DNA of 64,000 nt from Cladopsammia gracilis (GCA_022457155.1 JAJGOT010000136.1:848501-912500); one strand, 5' to 3'; positions 1 to 11,401 are shown, numbered from the stretch's first letter. Numbers and translations are program-made. The notes: a model not told the origin generated them from the sequence alone.

Positions 1-2123
1 ACACAATTCTCAGGTTCATAACCATTGCACTTTATTAACTATGGCTAAACCAATCAATAATTTATTTTTCGTTATCGTTGCATCGAAGTTTCTTTTCGAT
101 TTAGAGTGTTCATTATGTCCTCATTCCCTCATAACGAAAAATATGACTGGAATAATCAAGTATGGTAAAAGCCGAGTGAGTTTTACCTTCACCACCAGGA
201 GCGTGCACAATTAAAACTCATGAATGAATATCAAAAATGCCGAAAAACAAACACTGCCATAGGAGTCAACTTTCATTGCAGAGCCGCTTTCATGAAAATT
301 GGTGATTTGTACGGCGGCCATGTTGAGGGTCTGAACAATGAAATGTCTATCCTTGGGGAATAAAACTTTATTTTTATTCAAACGATTTCAATTGTTTTTG
401 ACTCCCAACATGGCTGCCGTTCAAACATCCTGTAGTCACACGCTAGGATTTCATTCACATACGCAAAAGTTAAAGCCACCTTACCCAACTTACGGTTTGA
501 CTGCACCATACTTGAACGGCTTGGTCTTTTTGTTATTCGATGTTATTCTTTTAACTGTTTAAAAACCTAAATGTAATATGGATTGGGCTAATTAAATGGG
601 CCGTTGCGACGTGCCCACTTCATAAAATGTATTTTTTTTGCCACTTCGTAAAGTTCACACAATGTATAGTTATGTCACGCTAAGACATTTTTTTTAAGTT
701 TATCGTTTTCGAAACAAACCTTGCTTTATTTGAACTAGTCCGCCATCGATTAAGTATAAAAACTGGGACCAAACGTCCCGCTTGTGAAGTCGTAACAGGC
801 TACTTGTTAAATAGGCCTGGCTTTATGCCAAGCCAACCGATTTTATAAAATGTGTTTTCTCCAGGTCCAGATTTCGACGATAAGCATACTGGGTTCACAC
901 TAGACAGTAAGTCCGTGTTAAGTAAAATTAGCGTAAGTCGATGTAAGGCTAAGTATGCTTAAGCGTTCAGACAAATATTTATAGTATAATTATTGTCATG
1001 GAAAGCTGCCATCATTTAATAGCGATGTAAATCAGAGGTAAGGTGATTTAGTTGTCATAAGAAGTCAGGAAAACAAAATGTATTTTGTGTCTTTTTCACT
1101 GTGCTAAAGAAAATCACGAAACATATTTTATACCCGAAGGGTATAGATTTTGGGTAACGCAAATGTGCTAGAAAGTTTAGCTTTTTAGTGGTTAATCAAA
1201 AAGAGCAGATAAAATTGTTTATTTTGGGAATTGTAGATATCTGGCGTAACTCGTGCTTAGCAACCTCCCGCGTGCATCCATAACTCGATGTACGCACAAG
1301 TTCAAGTTCAAGTTTAGTATTCACACTTATTCAATTACAATACAACAATAAGGAAAAAAAGAAGTAAGAACAGAGCTAACTATACATTGAATTAAACGTA
1401 ACAAAGGAAAAAGTGTGTAGCAGCCAAAGGAGTCAAGCTTTCGAGTTGGCTACTACCACAGAGCAATTACAAGTGGGTGGAGGTTATACAGAACTTTTAG
1501 AAACTAGTTAGGAAGCTCTGGCTAAATTAATCGCATTGCGCACTTACCATTTCTAAAATTTCGATATAGTTAAACTCTTACTTGGTTTCGAGGATTATGG
1601 AAATAAAACAAAAGAAATCACATTGACGTTCTGAGATAAATAATTTTTGTTTTTTGTTTTATTTCCCTAAGTCGGTGTCGGATCGAGTCATTAGTTAGAA
1701 TTTTAATATGTCGACATTGGCCAATTTCGATATATTAAAATTCGGACATAATTTCGAGGCTTAGGAAATGAAACAAAACAAAAAAATAATCCCTGAACCA
1801 CAAAGTAATTTCTTTTGTCAACTGGTTTAATTAAATAAAATGAATAATGTGTAATGTACTTTGCAATTTATTTAAAATGTTCTGATGATTGGGTTATCAA
1901 CCAAAATAAGAAATCACAAATAATAATCAAACATATTGCGCCGGAAATTTGTTTACAAAATAAAGTCAAACTTTTTATTAATATCATAACTGCATGCACT
2001 GAACACGGTAACTGCTTTGTTTTATTTTTCCTTTCACTTCAAACTCTTTTAGAGCTACGTCATAAACTGTACATACATTCTATCAGTGTTTATTTTTTCT
2101 CAGCGCACGGAATTTGGTTGAAG
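1..2123. other. No gene seen; AT-rich intergenic DNA
   Basis: I see no coding exon. One diverged monomer of the window-wide minisatellite family lies at about 418-484 (gene-like words 'ggatttcattcacat' and 'aaaagttaaagccacc'). Around 1560-1800 there are decayed copies of the 'cgatatattaaaatt ... aataaaacaaaagaaat' inverted-repeat element that is intact at 43081-43240. The short frames here have no recognisable protein. Confidence 0.6.
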
Positions 2124-2532
2124 GGTCGATTTACACTAGCGATGGAGTCCGAGTCCGAGTGGTAAACAAAAGCGTTTCTAGTAAAAATCAAACAACAGAG
2201 TCGCAAGCAGAGTTTCCGATTGTGCTTACGAAGGGAATGGGCATTGTGATTCGTTTTCCGACAACCTAGTTTTCACTGGATCGTAAGCGACGGAGTCAGA
2301 AGCGTAATCGGAATAAGAAAATGGAAACATTCTTATTCTTCCGACTCCGATTCAATCGAACTTACGACTCCGCTTTCGACTCCGTTGTTTGATTATCATT
2401 AGGTCATAAGCGCCTTTACTCCATTTATGACTCCGACTCCGACTCCGATTCCGATTCCGATTCCGACTCCGACTCCGACTCCGATTCCAACTCCGATTCC
2501 GACTCCGACTCCGTCGCTAGTGCAAATCAGCC
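2124..2532. mobile_element. MITE with (GACTCC)n-type hexamer interior
   Basis: The ends form an imperfect terminal inverted repeat. The left end begins GGTCGATTTACACTAGCGA and the right end, read on the other strand, begins GGCTGATTTGCACTAGCGA. Inside are runs of a GACTCC/GATTCC hexamer, densest at about 2428-2513, with shorter runs next to the left end (2147-2160) and in the middle. About 409 bp and no coding capacity, so a non-autonomous DNA transposon. The flanks TTGAAG and TTAAAAG are similar but not a clean target duplication, so superfamily is left open. Confidence 0.7.
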
Positions 2533-4333
2533 TTAAAAGCCAGTACAAACTTCCCGTGAAATTATTTCATTATCAAAACAGTTCACTCAGTTTAGCTAAT
2601 TGCCCCCTCATTATAGATTTGGAAATGAATTACAGTAAATGGTAAAGCGAAGGTGTTGCCCTCGTTATTTATGAAATGAAGATAATTGCAGGCGAAAACT
2701 GATGAATTAATAACTTTTGTGCCCGCTCAGCAGGTGGATATTTCATTTATTTTATAACTTCCCCCCAAAAAGGTTACTATTTTTTTATTTCGCAATTTGC
2801 TTTCCAAACTGTTCGGTTCGCTGCAAATATTTCTTGACCATATAATCGGAATCTATAAACTATCATTATTGTGTAAATTCACATCAAGTAAAAAATGTAT
2901 ATAGTAAGTATTAGTAATCGGTTTATCGCATTTTCATGAAATTTTTTGTTGCGCAATGCTTATATTTGCCAGGGCAAGTTTGTAGTCGCGGCACTAGATC
3001 ATGGAATATGGTTTACCAATTAATGGGCAAGAACTTCGCATTCAGAAACATAAAAACAAACCCATGATGTACACCTCGGTGAGCGATTGTCATCGATATT
3101 TCTCTATTCCATAAAACGCCAAAACAACTGTCGATATTTATTGCAGTCAATATGTTTAATTTAGTAGTGTAGCTTGGATAAATCAACTGAAATTTCTAAA
3201 AGCAAACGAGAAAAGTTTTTATTTTTCGGTGAAAAACTGATGCAATTTTCTAAGATTAAACGACAAAAATATGTAATAATTTAGAGTAGTAAAATGATAA
3301 TTATGTCGGATTGAATCGGCGTAGTGGGTTTTCAAAGTAATGCATCTGCTAGACCAAACGTCGGGGTTTTATTTTGAGTAAATTAATCAAAATCATTTAA
3401 TGTGTGAGATTGTCTTTATAGACATGGTATAATAATTTTTGACAGACCTAAAAAGTACATACTAACTTCTTTCGATTGAAACGACTGTTGAAATAGAGTA
3501 AAGAAAGTTTAAAAACATACCTGAAAACGCCTTGAGGAGAAACAACGATCGACGACGATAGGGAAACAATTAGTGATCGCCTTTGCGTTTTCCCTCGCGT
3601 AATATAATTTTCTTATCAGAGGTAAATAAGGATATTAGCTGATATTAAAGCCAACGGTTGTTACGGAAACTTCCGATAAATACTGATATAGAGGTTATTC
3701 AGCGAATAGTTTTGCAATACGGCTGAGTATTTTTATGAGTCAATTTTTATTTTTCATGTCGAGACTTTGATTCTACACTACAGCAAGCTTCTCCCAAATC
3801 CTTATTTATTTATTTTTTTTTGCTCGCGGCCAAAAGAGTGTCGTACTTGCACTCGTATGGTATGTATTCGCACTCTAAATTGCTATGTTGAATAATACAA
3901 CCATTCTGATATCTTACCTGGTATACAGCAATGCTAAAGCTCTCCTTTACTCGTACAGTACCTTCCCTATGTTTTGCTGGACAAAAACTCCGATAAATAA
4001 AATATGTAAACTAAGTAATTTACAAGCTTGGTCGTTTTGTCTACTTAAAGCAGTTTTTGTTTTCATTGACCTATTGTTAATAGCAAACGTCGATTATCGT
4101 CCTATCAACCTGTAATGTGCGTGTCGATTAATGAGTGTGTTACGCTTTCCAGTGAGTTCTTGAGTGCCTACCAGCAGAACTGAATATACTTATTATACTT
4201 TAATTTTCTTTTTCTTTTCCTTCCTTACTTTCTTAATTTTTGGTGGAGTTGGGGAGGTTGTAATGTGTGTTCATCATTACATTAAGGAAAACAGATGCTT
4301 TTGCACCTTTAATGACCTAATTAGGTGCCGAGG

Positions 4334-4335
<2 letters not shown>
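2533..4335. other. No gene seen
   Basis: AT-rich DNA without a convincing frame, splice-bounded exon, repeat array or RNA gene. Frames at 3885-4115 and 4164-4454 have no conserved motif; the second runs through the (TA)n tract. Confidence 0.5.

Positions 4336-4337
<2 letters not shown>

Positions 4338-4400
<63 letters not shown>
4338..4400. repeat. (TA)n microsatellite
   Basis: About 60 bases of uninterrupted TA dinucleotides directly abutting the left arm of the hammerhead-bearing inverted repeat. Similar (TA)n tracts lie at about 4826-4862 and 6099-6148, so three neighbouring elements sit in or beside TA tracts. Confidence 0.95.
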
Positions 4401-4404
<4 letters not shown>

Positions 4405-4432
4405 TTAAAACAGGAAAAAGACTACACTTGTT

Positions 4433-4473
4433 TCCCTACAAGCCTGTTTCGTGATTGCTCACTCTTCAGGGGA
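4433..4473 (-). ncRNA. Hammerhead-type ribozyme fold, left arm
   Basis: The minus strand carries the same sequence as the right-arm motif. The CUGANGA box is at 4463-4469. Stem II is TCAC/GTGA (4459-4462 with 4451-4454) closed by a four-base loop. The GAA of the core is at 4448-4450, followed by a 3-bp stem III (4445-4447 with 4438-4440). The cleavage-position base is complementary to T4437, and stem I is 4470-4473 with 4433-4436. All conserved core positions are present. Stem I is only 4 bp and no tertiary loop contacts can be recognised, so activity is uncertain. Confidence 0.6.
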
Positions 4474-4668
4474 TTTTATTAAAGAATAAACATAACCATC
4501 GCTTATATACAAAATTTGAATGCTCGGATGTTTAGTTGTTACATAGCAACGCTTTGTTACGGTGACGGCAAGAAGATACAAGTTCGTTACGTTTATTAAG
4601 TGATGACAGGTCAGGGCGGCAAATGATTAAGAATTTTTCCTTAAGACAGAGATTATTCTTTAATAAAA

Positions 4669-4709
4669 TCCCCTGAAGAGTGAGCAATCACGAAACAGGC
4701 TTGTAGGGA
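4669..4709 (+). ncRNA. Hammerhead-type ribozyme fold, right arm
   Basis: CTGAAGA at 4673-4679 fits the C3-U4-G5-A6-N7-G8-A9 box. Stem II is GTGA/TCAC (4680-4683 with 4688-4691) with a GCAA tetraloop. GAA (4692-4694) supplies G12-A13-A14. Stem III pairs 4695-4697 (ACA) with 4702-4704 (TGT), giving the required A15.1-U16.1 pair. A4705 is a permitted cleavage-site base. Stem I pairs TCCC (4669-4672) with GGGA (4706-4709). The ends open in stem I, so this is type I topology. The fold is complete but the short stem I leaves activity untested. Confidence 0.65.
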
Positions 4710-4799
4710 AACAAGTGTAGTCTTTTTCCTGTTTTAAATATTTATCACGCTCTACTTTATGTATTGAGCACTCTACTACGGAAAAGTCGAAACACAAAT

Positions 4800-4814
4800 T
4801 TATTTATTTATTTA

Positions 4815-4868
<54 letters not shown>
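4800..4868. repeat. (TATT)n then (TA)n microsatellite
   Basis: About seven TTTA/TATT units run into a TA tract and a short CA tract, immediately left of the foldback element that starts near 4871. Confidence 0.95.
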
Positions 4869-4870
<2 letters not shown>

Positions 4871-4873
<3 letters not shown>

Positions 4874-6098
4874 CCGTTTGCAAAAAAAATGACATTTTTA
4901 AAAAATAGAAATATATATATGTATAGCTATTGTGTTCGCATCACAAATGTGGTGACAGACGGAAGATACCTTTTCACAGTAACTACAATACCCTTTGCCA
5001 AATGTTCATTACAGCCGGCGTCCGTTAATCTGCATCATTGTTCAAGGAAAACGTTATTGAATAATTTTACAGATTAAATTATTCAATGCCTGAATATAAA
5101 CAAATGAGCCACAGACAATTTATTAACTCGAGCCTTTGCTTCTTTTGAGGCATTGCGGATAGCAACGATCTTCGTTGGAGACTGTGAAGCAAAAACGTAG
5201 TGGAAAATAGACGTCCTAGGATACAAATATCACAACAGCTTAAAAAGCATAGGACAAAGATGACATATTTGTTCTCTTTTTCAGAACATATTGGGGCTTA
5301 TTGTAGCCTTTACCGCTTTATTGGCGATTTTTCATGCTTCTTTTTTTAACCAAGAATAAAGGATTTGTACATAGCATTCAGATTGTTGTACTGCCGCCTT
5401 GATATAATGAATTTAAAAAAGATATATATCAAAAGCCACCAATTTAGTGGCAAGTTCGTCGAACAGAGGAAATATTGTTTACATAAAAGGTCGCTAAATT
5501 TGCCAACATTGATTCCCCCTTTTTAATTGCAATCAAAGGATTTGTAAAATGACGGTAAGGGTCGTGAACGACCCCAAAAATAAGCGTACACTTAAGACGT
5601 TTGATGTGGATTACCCGGCAAACTGTGGCCGAGTCCGTCGACGAAATGATTAAGTTATTTATTGACACCTACTCTCAATAGGTGCTGAAAAAGAGAATAA
5701 ATATATCATCTTTGTGCTATGCTTTTTAAACTGTTGTGATATTTGTATCCAAGGACGTCTATTTTCCACTATTTTTTTGCTGCATAGTCTCCAACGAAGA
5801 TCGTTGCTATCCACAATGCCTCAAAAAAAGCATAGGCTCTAGTCAATAAATTGTCTGTGGCTCATTTGTTTATATTCAGGCATTGAATAATTTAATCTGT
5901 AAAATTATTCAATAATGTTTTCCGTGAACAATGGTGCAGATTAACGGACGCCTGCTGTAATGAACACTTGGCAAAGGGTATTGTAGTTACTGTGAAAAGG
6001 TATCTACCGCCTGTCACCACATTTGTGATGCGAACACAATAGCTATATAATTATATATTTCTATTTTTTAAAAATGTCATTTTTTTTGCAAACAGGTG
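4871..6098. mobile_element. Foldback DNA element with arms of about 415 bp
   Basis: The left arm (about 4871-5285) and the right arm (about 5685-6098) are inverted copies that differ only by scattered substitutions and small indels. The ends read CACC(C/T)GTTTGCAAAAAA on each strand. The spacer of about 400 bp has no recognisable transposase and only short chance frames. The element is bordered on both sides by TA tracts, suggesting insertion at TA, but the repeat makes a target duplication unreadable. It is a long-inverted-repeat (foldback) non-autonomous element. Confidence 0.8.
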
Positions 6099-6102
6099 TA
6101 TA

Positions 6103-6151
<49 letters not shown>

Positions 6152-6159
6152 TCCATTAG

Positions 6160-7010
6160 TTTAGGCAATTGACTACATTTAAAAGGTTTATTGTAACGAA
6201 CACAAAGAAAACATGAAGTAAGTAATACCCTATGCTTTGGTCTCTATGGCGAACTTTGCAGGAAGTATCGTAAATAAACGTTGGCTTGCATATTGAAGAT
6301 ATATCAAAAACGCTTCGTCGTTAAGGAAACAAAGACAGTTCAATAAAGATGTTGTAGTACATGTAGTAAAGAACGCTGTCGCTGGCCGGTCATGTAGTAG
6401 CTCTCAGAAGATCTAACCCAATTGGATCGATACAATAGAATGAGAAACAATGGAAACAAAAAAAAATACAACGGAGTCGACAATGAAACTATTGTATGTT
6501 TTATCCATCTCGACAGCTCCTCTGAGCGGCTGCTACACTACCGATCGCTGCGAGCGGAAAAAATGTCACGTGATCCTATGAATCAAAGCTCTTCTGAGTG
6601 GTTTCTCCTTTTAATCATACTTTATATGCGAAGCTTTCACCTTGAAATGCCTTCGAAGATAATTAGTAGAAACTGTCAGATGTAAATCGACCATTTTTAT
6701 TATTAAAGTTCGCGATTTCGACAAAAAAGCTTTTATCCTGCCCCATCTTTGCTGGAAATGGTGTTTGACAATTAATAAACAAACTCAAATTTCTTTTTTG
6801 GATAAACTTTGGCTATGTGGCTGTCCACATAGCCGCTTTAACAATCGTTTTAGTTCAATATCAATTACAGACAAATGAAGGGAAGCCCTACCCAGCAAAG
6901 GTGAGAGCAAAAACCCACCAGAGCTCACTTGGGTAAAGTGAAGCAAACCCACCCAAGCCCCAGCAATAGTGTGCGAAAATCACATACTAACGCTAGCAGG
7001 TACGAATAAG
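6160..7010. other. No gene seen
   Basis: No conserved frame. The 87-residue frame at 6422-6685 has no recognisable motif and no supporting splice sites. A short hairpin 'tatgtggctgtccacata' lies at about 6812-6829. Confidence 0.5.
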
Positions 7011-8090
7011 GCAAACAGAAAGAAAACCGTTGCCCCTGTGAACAATTCTATGTCATATAAAGGAAGGAAAAATGACAAGAGCACCTAAACAATCAGGCAT
7101 AATTTCAATAGTGGCCCTTGCACAGTATTGAAAAGATCATACAAGAAGTGTCATGCAAAATTATACGAACAACAGTAAGTGTATGGTAGTAGTAGCTAAG
7201 GAACACTATTCATACCAAACCGAAAGAGTTGCTTCTAACTGTACTCGAAATTGAGGACTATTATGTTGATGCCCATTCTCTAATACTGATTTTAAACACA
7301 AGTAATTATTATACACTATCGCTTTCAAACCTACATTTAGCCGTTTATCTACTTTACACCTCTTAATTTGCTTTACTTTTTTACCTTTGAGCTTGATTAA
7401 TTATTGTGTATGTTTATTTATTTAGTAGCTGTTTTTTAAATCACTTTATGTTTGGTAAATATGACTGTAATTAGTACAACCCGCCTAGATTAGCTATGCT
7501 ATAAGCGGGTTTGTAGATAATTAAATTTTATTTCTTTAAATTTAGATCAATTAATTAATGTAATAGTGTTGAAAACAAATAATAAACCAATGTAATGTAA
7601 TGTATAAAAAACAATATTGGCCCCTGTGCACTATTGATCCAACCAGTGTTAATTAAAATGTATGATGTATTTTTTGATGAAGACAATGTAAGACAAGAAC
7701 TAACATGGGTGTGGCCTATTTTATGTCAACAGTGGCCCCTGCACACTACTGAGGAAGAGCACCCTAAACAGTCTCCTGGCATAATCTCAATAGTGGCCCT
7801 GTACACTATTGAAAAGATCATACTAGAAATGGTATGCAAAATTATACGAATTTTGAACAATGAACACTGTTCATATCAAATGATTATAATGTGGGCTCCC
7901 TGGATAAATATTATTATTATTATTATTATTATTATTATGAAAATTGAAACCAGCCTAACAATAGTGACCCCTGCATACTATTGATAGAAACAGTGCTTAT
8001 AAAACTGTATGATGTATTACAAAATGAAGACAACATGGGTGTGGCCTATTTTTTATGTCAACAGTGGCCGCTGCATACTATTGAGGAAAT
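7010..8090. repeat. Dispersed units carrying a CAATAGTG...CACTATTG hairpin
   Basis: A short imperfect palindrome, CAATAGTG-gcccctg-CACTATTG in type, recurs at about 7108-7133, 7618-7636, 7730-7755, 7788-7813, 7961-7984 and 8060-8085. Longer stretches are repeated around it. The block after the hairpin ('aaaagatcatac ... gcaaaattatacgaa') occurs at 7130-7172 and 7812-7852. The block 'tgtatgatgtatt ... acatgggtgtggcctatttt' occurs at 7660-7725 and 8007-8052. Nothing here encodes a recognisable protein. Likely a decayed, tandemly amplified element. Confidence 0.65.
7330..7605 (+). other. Possible LINE 3'-untranslated remnant
   Basis: The sequence has the look of a non-LTR retrotransposon tail: a hairpin ACCCGC...GCGGGT at about 7479-7512, an AT-rich stretch, and a terminal 'aatgtaatgtaatgta' repeat at about 7587-7604. 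No reverse transcriptase remains, so this assignment is weak. Confidence 0.3.
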
Positions 8091-8259
8091 TAAAACACAT
8101 TAGGAACGCAGGACAACGACTGAGAGAAAAATATTGCCAAGGCCAAGGACATAGCAGTTACCCCTGCAAACTGCTCCACAACCGAGGTCTATGTCACGCC
8201 AGCTCACAGCCTAATTGCTCTCATAAGGCTCAAGATTGGTGGAATTTTGAGCTGTGTGA

Positions 8260-9640
8260 AAAGCTAGCAAGCCGAATATACTATTTAAAAGCATCCGACT
8301 TCCACCTCCCGAGCAGGAGGATTTGAGAATCAGATCAGCCACATGCAGCCGCATGAGAGGCTGCACCTATCCTAAAACTATGACCGGCTTTATATTTTGT
8401 GGGATCTAGCCCGCAATGCGTATTACTCTTGCCAACCACTCATCAAATTCTGTTCGGGTAACAGGGACCCCATTCACGTGCTGAAAAAGGGACCCTGGCA
8501 CTGAGCCACGCAATGAAAAATATCTTAAGAGGTTCTCAACAGGGCAAACACCTGGCTGGCGGGGAATGATTGTGGAGACTGGGGGCTGGTTATAAGGGTG
8601 CTTAAATTGATGAAAGGTGAGCGTGAATGAAGCTATAAACTTGACTAAGCTGTATTACGTCAGAGGCCTGCTTAGAGGCAGGTATCTCGCATAAAGGCAT
8701 AAAAAGCAGCGGTACACATTGCTTTGAACATACATGCAATATATTAACCGTCTAGAACAAGTGCACAATTAGTACACATCCGTTCTAAGATGGAAACTGT
8801 GATAGGAAGGCGTGTATCAACCCTTGCACCAACTTTTCCATACCCCTTAAGCATTTCCATAATAAAAAATACTTTTGTTGGATCAGCAACACCAGCCAAC
8901 CGGTGTATATACCCAAGGGCAGAAACATAACTATTCACCGTGGATGAGGCATAATTATGTTGGTACAAATAGGCAATGAAAATGGCCAAATTTGAGGATG
9001 GCGAAGGCAAAGGACAGGCAGACTGACCAAGCACATCTATTGAGAAGGTACTGTATAGACTCCAAGCTCGCCTATAAGTAGGGAGAGAAGATGGCTGTAG
9101 GCCGGAACCCAATAAATGTTTTACCACATCTGCCAATGTTCTGTTTTAGGACTGTCGGGATAGGTACCGGAGCGAGCAGCATGTGTCTAGAGCGAGGCTT
9201 GAAATCTCTGAATCTGAGAGAAGGCGTATAACAAAGCCACAGACCCCTGTACAGTGGCATCTGCCAAAAGAGTAACATTAGGAGGTGTTGACAAGAGCAT
9301 CCCGGACTGATGTTTCCATCAGTGTGGATGCCGACGCCGAGACAGACTGCTCAGACACCATAAAGGGGTCAAAGACTGGATAACTGCTTGCGATACTGCT
9401 CTGGCAATGCCCTGGACCATGGTTGAATTGGGGGTGGCTGTGGATGTGGATGTTGTTGCTGCTGTTGATGTGGATCTGGATGTCGATGTTGAAACCAAGG
9501 GTCCTGTGCGCACACGTCTGACGCGTGGAGCCAGTGGGCCCGAACTACGTGCCACCTTGTTGGAGCGTGACGGACGAGGCATTATCCTATGGGAAACAAA
9601 TAAAGACAAAACAAAAACAGCAGCAGGCAAAGCAAGGCCA
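8260..9640 (-). pseudogene. Tyrosine recombinase (YR) transposon gene, decayed
   Basis: Read on the minus strand, three parts in broken frames resemble one cnidarian tyrosine-recombinase protein. An N-terminal part (about 9640-9319) has MPRPSRSNKVARSS, a Ser/Thr-rich linker and VSQAVIQSLTP. A core-binding SAM-like domain (about 9136-8744) has LPTYRRAWSLYSTF near the start and DTRLPITVSILERM at the end. A catalytic C-terminal part (about 8520-8260) has the HSFRIGAASHAAA box, then LGRWKSDAF and YIRLA, giving the His-x-x-Arg, Trp and Tyr positions of the family. Stop codons and frameshifts separate the parts, the middle of the catalytic domain is not recognisable, and no ATG fits the core-binding frame. 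Relatives are DIRS- and Crypton-type recombinases. It is an inactive relic. Confidence 0.75.
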
Positions 9641-9711
9641 GACCAGATCATAATCTCTGGGAGTGGCCTTAAAATCCCAGATAAAAAACAATACAGCACA
9701 TGACAACACAC

Positions 9712-10380
9712 AAAACAACATATAAACAGCAGGGTAGCATGGCAGACAATACAACACAGTGTCGCCGCAGAGTACTAGTGCTCCCTATTATGCTGTAAAA
9801 AATATACTGTGCCAATACAGGCCAGTGACATCATGCCTGACTGGTGCTATAGAATTATCATCATAGCCCCCAAAATAGGCAGAACAACAATTAACAGGTA
9901 TAGGATCCAAATTCCTAACACAAAGTTTGAAGTATGGTGTCAGTTAATGCCATGGAGCTGATACTGACAAGAAGAAACATTGCCGTACAATGTGGCAAGA
10001 TGAAAGTATGTTGGGATTATCAACCCAGCCTAATGTTGGTACAGATACCAAATTATTAATGAATCGAGGAGATAGATGTGTCAAACTTTGTCGTAACATG
10101 TTCAACAAAAAGTACATTCATTGTTGGTGATCCATCACCGGTAAAGGACCCAACCAACATAACAATTTAACAAATAAAAATGATTAACACAATAGAATGA
10201 CAACACTGTCGGAGGTAAATCATATATATGTAGCCTAAGTTATCGGCATACAAACATCTCATATACTAGGCCTATTGGAAAGCAAAGAGATTACATACAA
10301 AATTAAATCCTTACGTCCTTCACATTAACATGACATGTAAACAGTACTGAAAATAAAAGAAAGTGACAATGTAGACTATT
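9712..10380. other. No gene seen between transposon relics
   Basis: AT-rich DNA separating the YR relic from the LINE fragment; no repeat structure or conserved frame was noticed. Confidence 0.5.
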
Positions 10381-10382
10381 AT

Positions 10383-10787
10383 CTAAATGAAATCTTTCCA
10401 TTTTGAACAACAGCGATGGAAGTTATTAGCACGAACAGCAATGTATTTTTCTAATTTAATTTTGTTCCTAACCACAATGAGAAAATCCGCAAAAAGATAT
10501 TTACTATTGTTGGTGGCGCAGTTAAATAAAAACTGCTTAGCGATAAGAATTAGATGATTGAGAGTCTCCGACACGTTGTCCAAGACACCATAGATTATTT
10601 CTGTTTTTTTAAGCTCGATATGTTTTTTGCACATGGAGTTATACCAATAAGTAAATTCCTGCCAAAAGGCTCTAGCCAGGGGGCAGTCAACAAAAAGGTG
10701 AAGGATAGTTTGCTTTATTGTCTGACAAAAGGGACAAGATGGAGAATTGACCTTTTTCATTTTGTAGAGAAGACTATTAGTAGGTAG
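10383..10787 (-). pseudogene. LINE 3'-terminal ORF fragment (zinc-binding tail)
   Basis: About 125 residues on the minus strand match the C-terminal tail of non-LTR retrotransposon ORF2. A zinc-binding motif CPFCQTIKQTILHLFVDC (Cys-x2-Cys-x8-His-x4-Cys) is followed by a Phe-Trp (ARAFWQEFTYW) and a tail of the kind that follows reverse transcriptase in cnidarian LINEs, ending KWKDFI. Upstream polymerase domains are missing, so the copy is 5'-truncated. It lies between the SGNH-like and YR relics and may have inserted between them. Confidence 0.8.
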
Positions 10788-10794
10788 TATTATG

Positions 10795-11400
10795 TATTAA
10801 TTTGTATTGAAACATGGAGAGCTTAACTTCTTTAGTAAAGAGATGCCTTTTAATACAGCACCCCTAGGCTTGTAACTTCGATAAAGAAAATACTGCCCGT
10901 GAGGATTCAAATGAATGCCATCAGATAAAAGGACTCGACGAGAGAGTGACTGCAGTTCCAAATGTTCCCACACAAAACAAACTGATGATCGTCAAAAAGC
11001 GCTTCAAGCATCTTATTAAACGTGTTGGCCTTATTGTTAAAATCCTCCAGAGTTAAACTCGTGCCGCGTTGCGCCGAGGAATGACCGCAAATACCCACCG
11101 CCGCAGAAGATTCAACAGACCGCAGGTAATCCACCGAGTCTAATATCGCCCCGATTACAACCTAAGGAGATTGCGAACTTTGATCATTTGTCCCGATCTC
11201 AAGAATAACGACCCTGGGAAGAGGCTCGCTAGCAAATAAGCCTTAATTCCCGGGCTAATCGCGGAACGGTCAACCCATCGATGCCACGCAAGGATGCAAT
11301 CGCGGATTGACTTAAATTAAAATCCACAGCAGCACGGTGATCGAATTTGGATTGCAAAACAGATTGAAGCCATTTAACAAGGAATGACTAATAAGTACAT
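10795..11400 (-). pseudogene. SGNH/GDSL hydrolase-like domain, frameshifted
   Basis: Successive pieces in different minus-strand frames assemble an SGNH-hydrolase-like domain of the sort associated with cnidarian mobile genes. The pieces are WLQSVLQSKFDHRAAVDF and GIDGLTVPRLAREL (about 11370-11240), VVILEIGTND (about 11215-11185, block III Gly-x-Asn-Asp), then AAVGICGHSSAQRG and FNNKANTFNKMLEAL (about 11100-10995). The last is HGQYFLYRSYK with a short tail (about 10890-10795). At least two frame breaks are needed, the block I Ser region is degraded (SHS), and no complete ORF survives. It sits 5' of the YR relic on the same strand, but common origin is only inferred. Confidence 0.6.
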
Positions 11401-11401
11401 T

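Larger units (their letters stand above)
4401..4742. mobile_element. Inverted repeat with a hammerhead-like ribozyme in each arm
   Basis: Two nearly identical arms of about 90 bp (4401-4489 and 4653-4742) face each other across a spacer of about 163 bp. Each arm contains the same hammerhead-type core, described in the separate ncRNA entries. There is no coding capacity. Hammerhead motifs are known in terminal repeats of Penelope-like retroelements and in retrozymes. Inverted terminal-repeat arrangements occur in Penelope-like elements, so this may be a terminal-repeat relic of one; that origin is inference. The left flank is a TA tract. Confidence 0.75.

Noticed and set aside
4164..4454. Frame with an IYIYIY tract
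   Set aside because: It is a translation of the (TA)n microsatellite and the hammerhead-bearing arm, not a gene.
9407..9703. Plus-strand Val/Asp-rich frame
   Set aside because: It is antisense to the Ser/Thr-rich linker of the tyrosine-recombinase relic.
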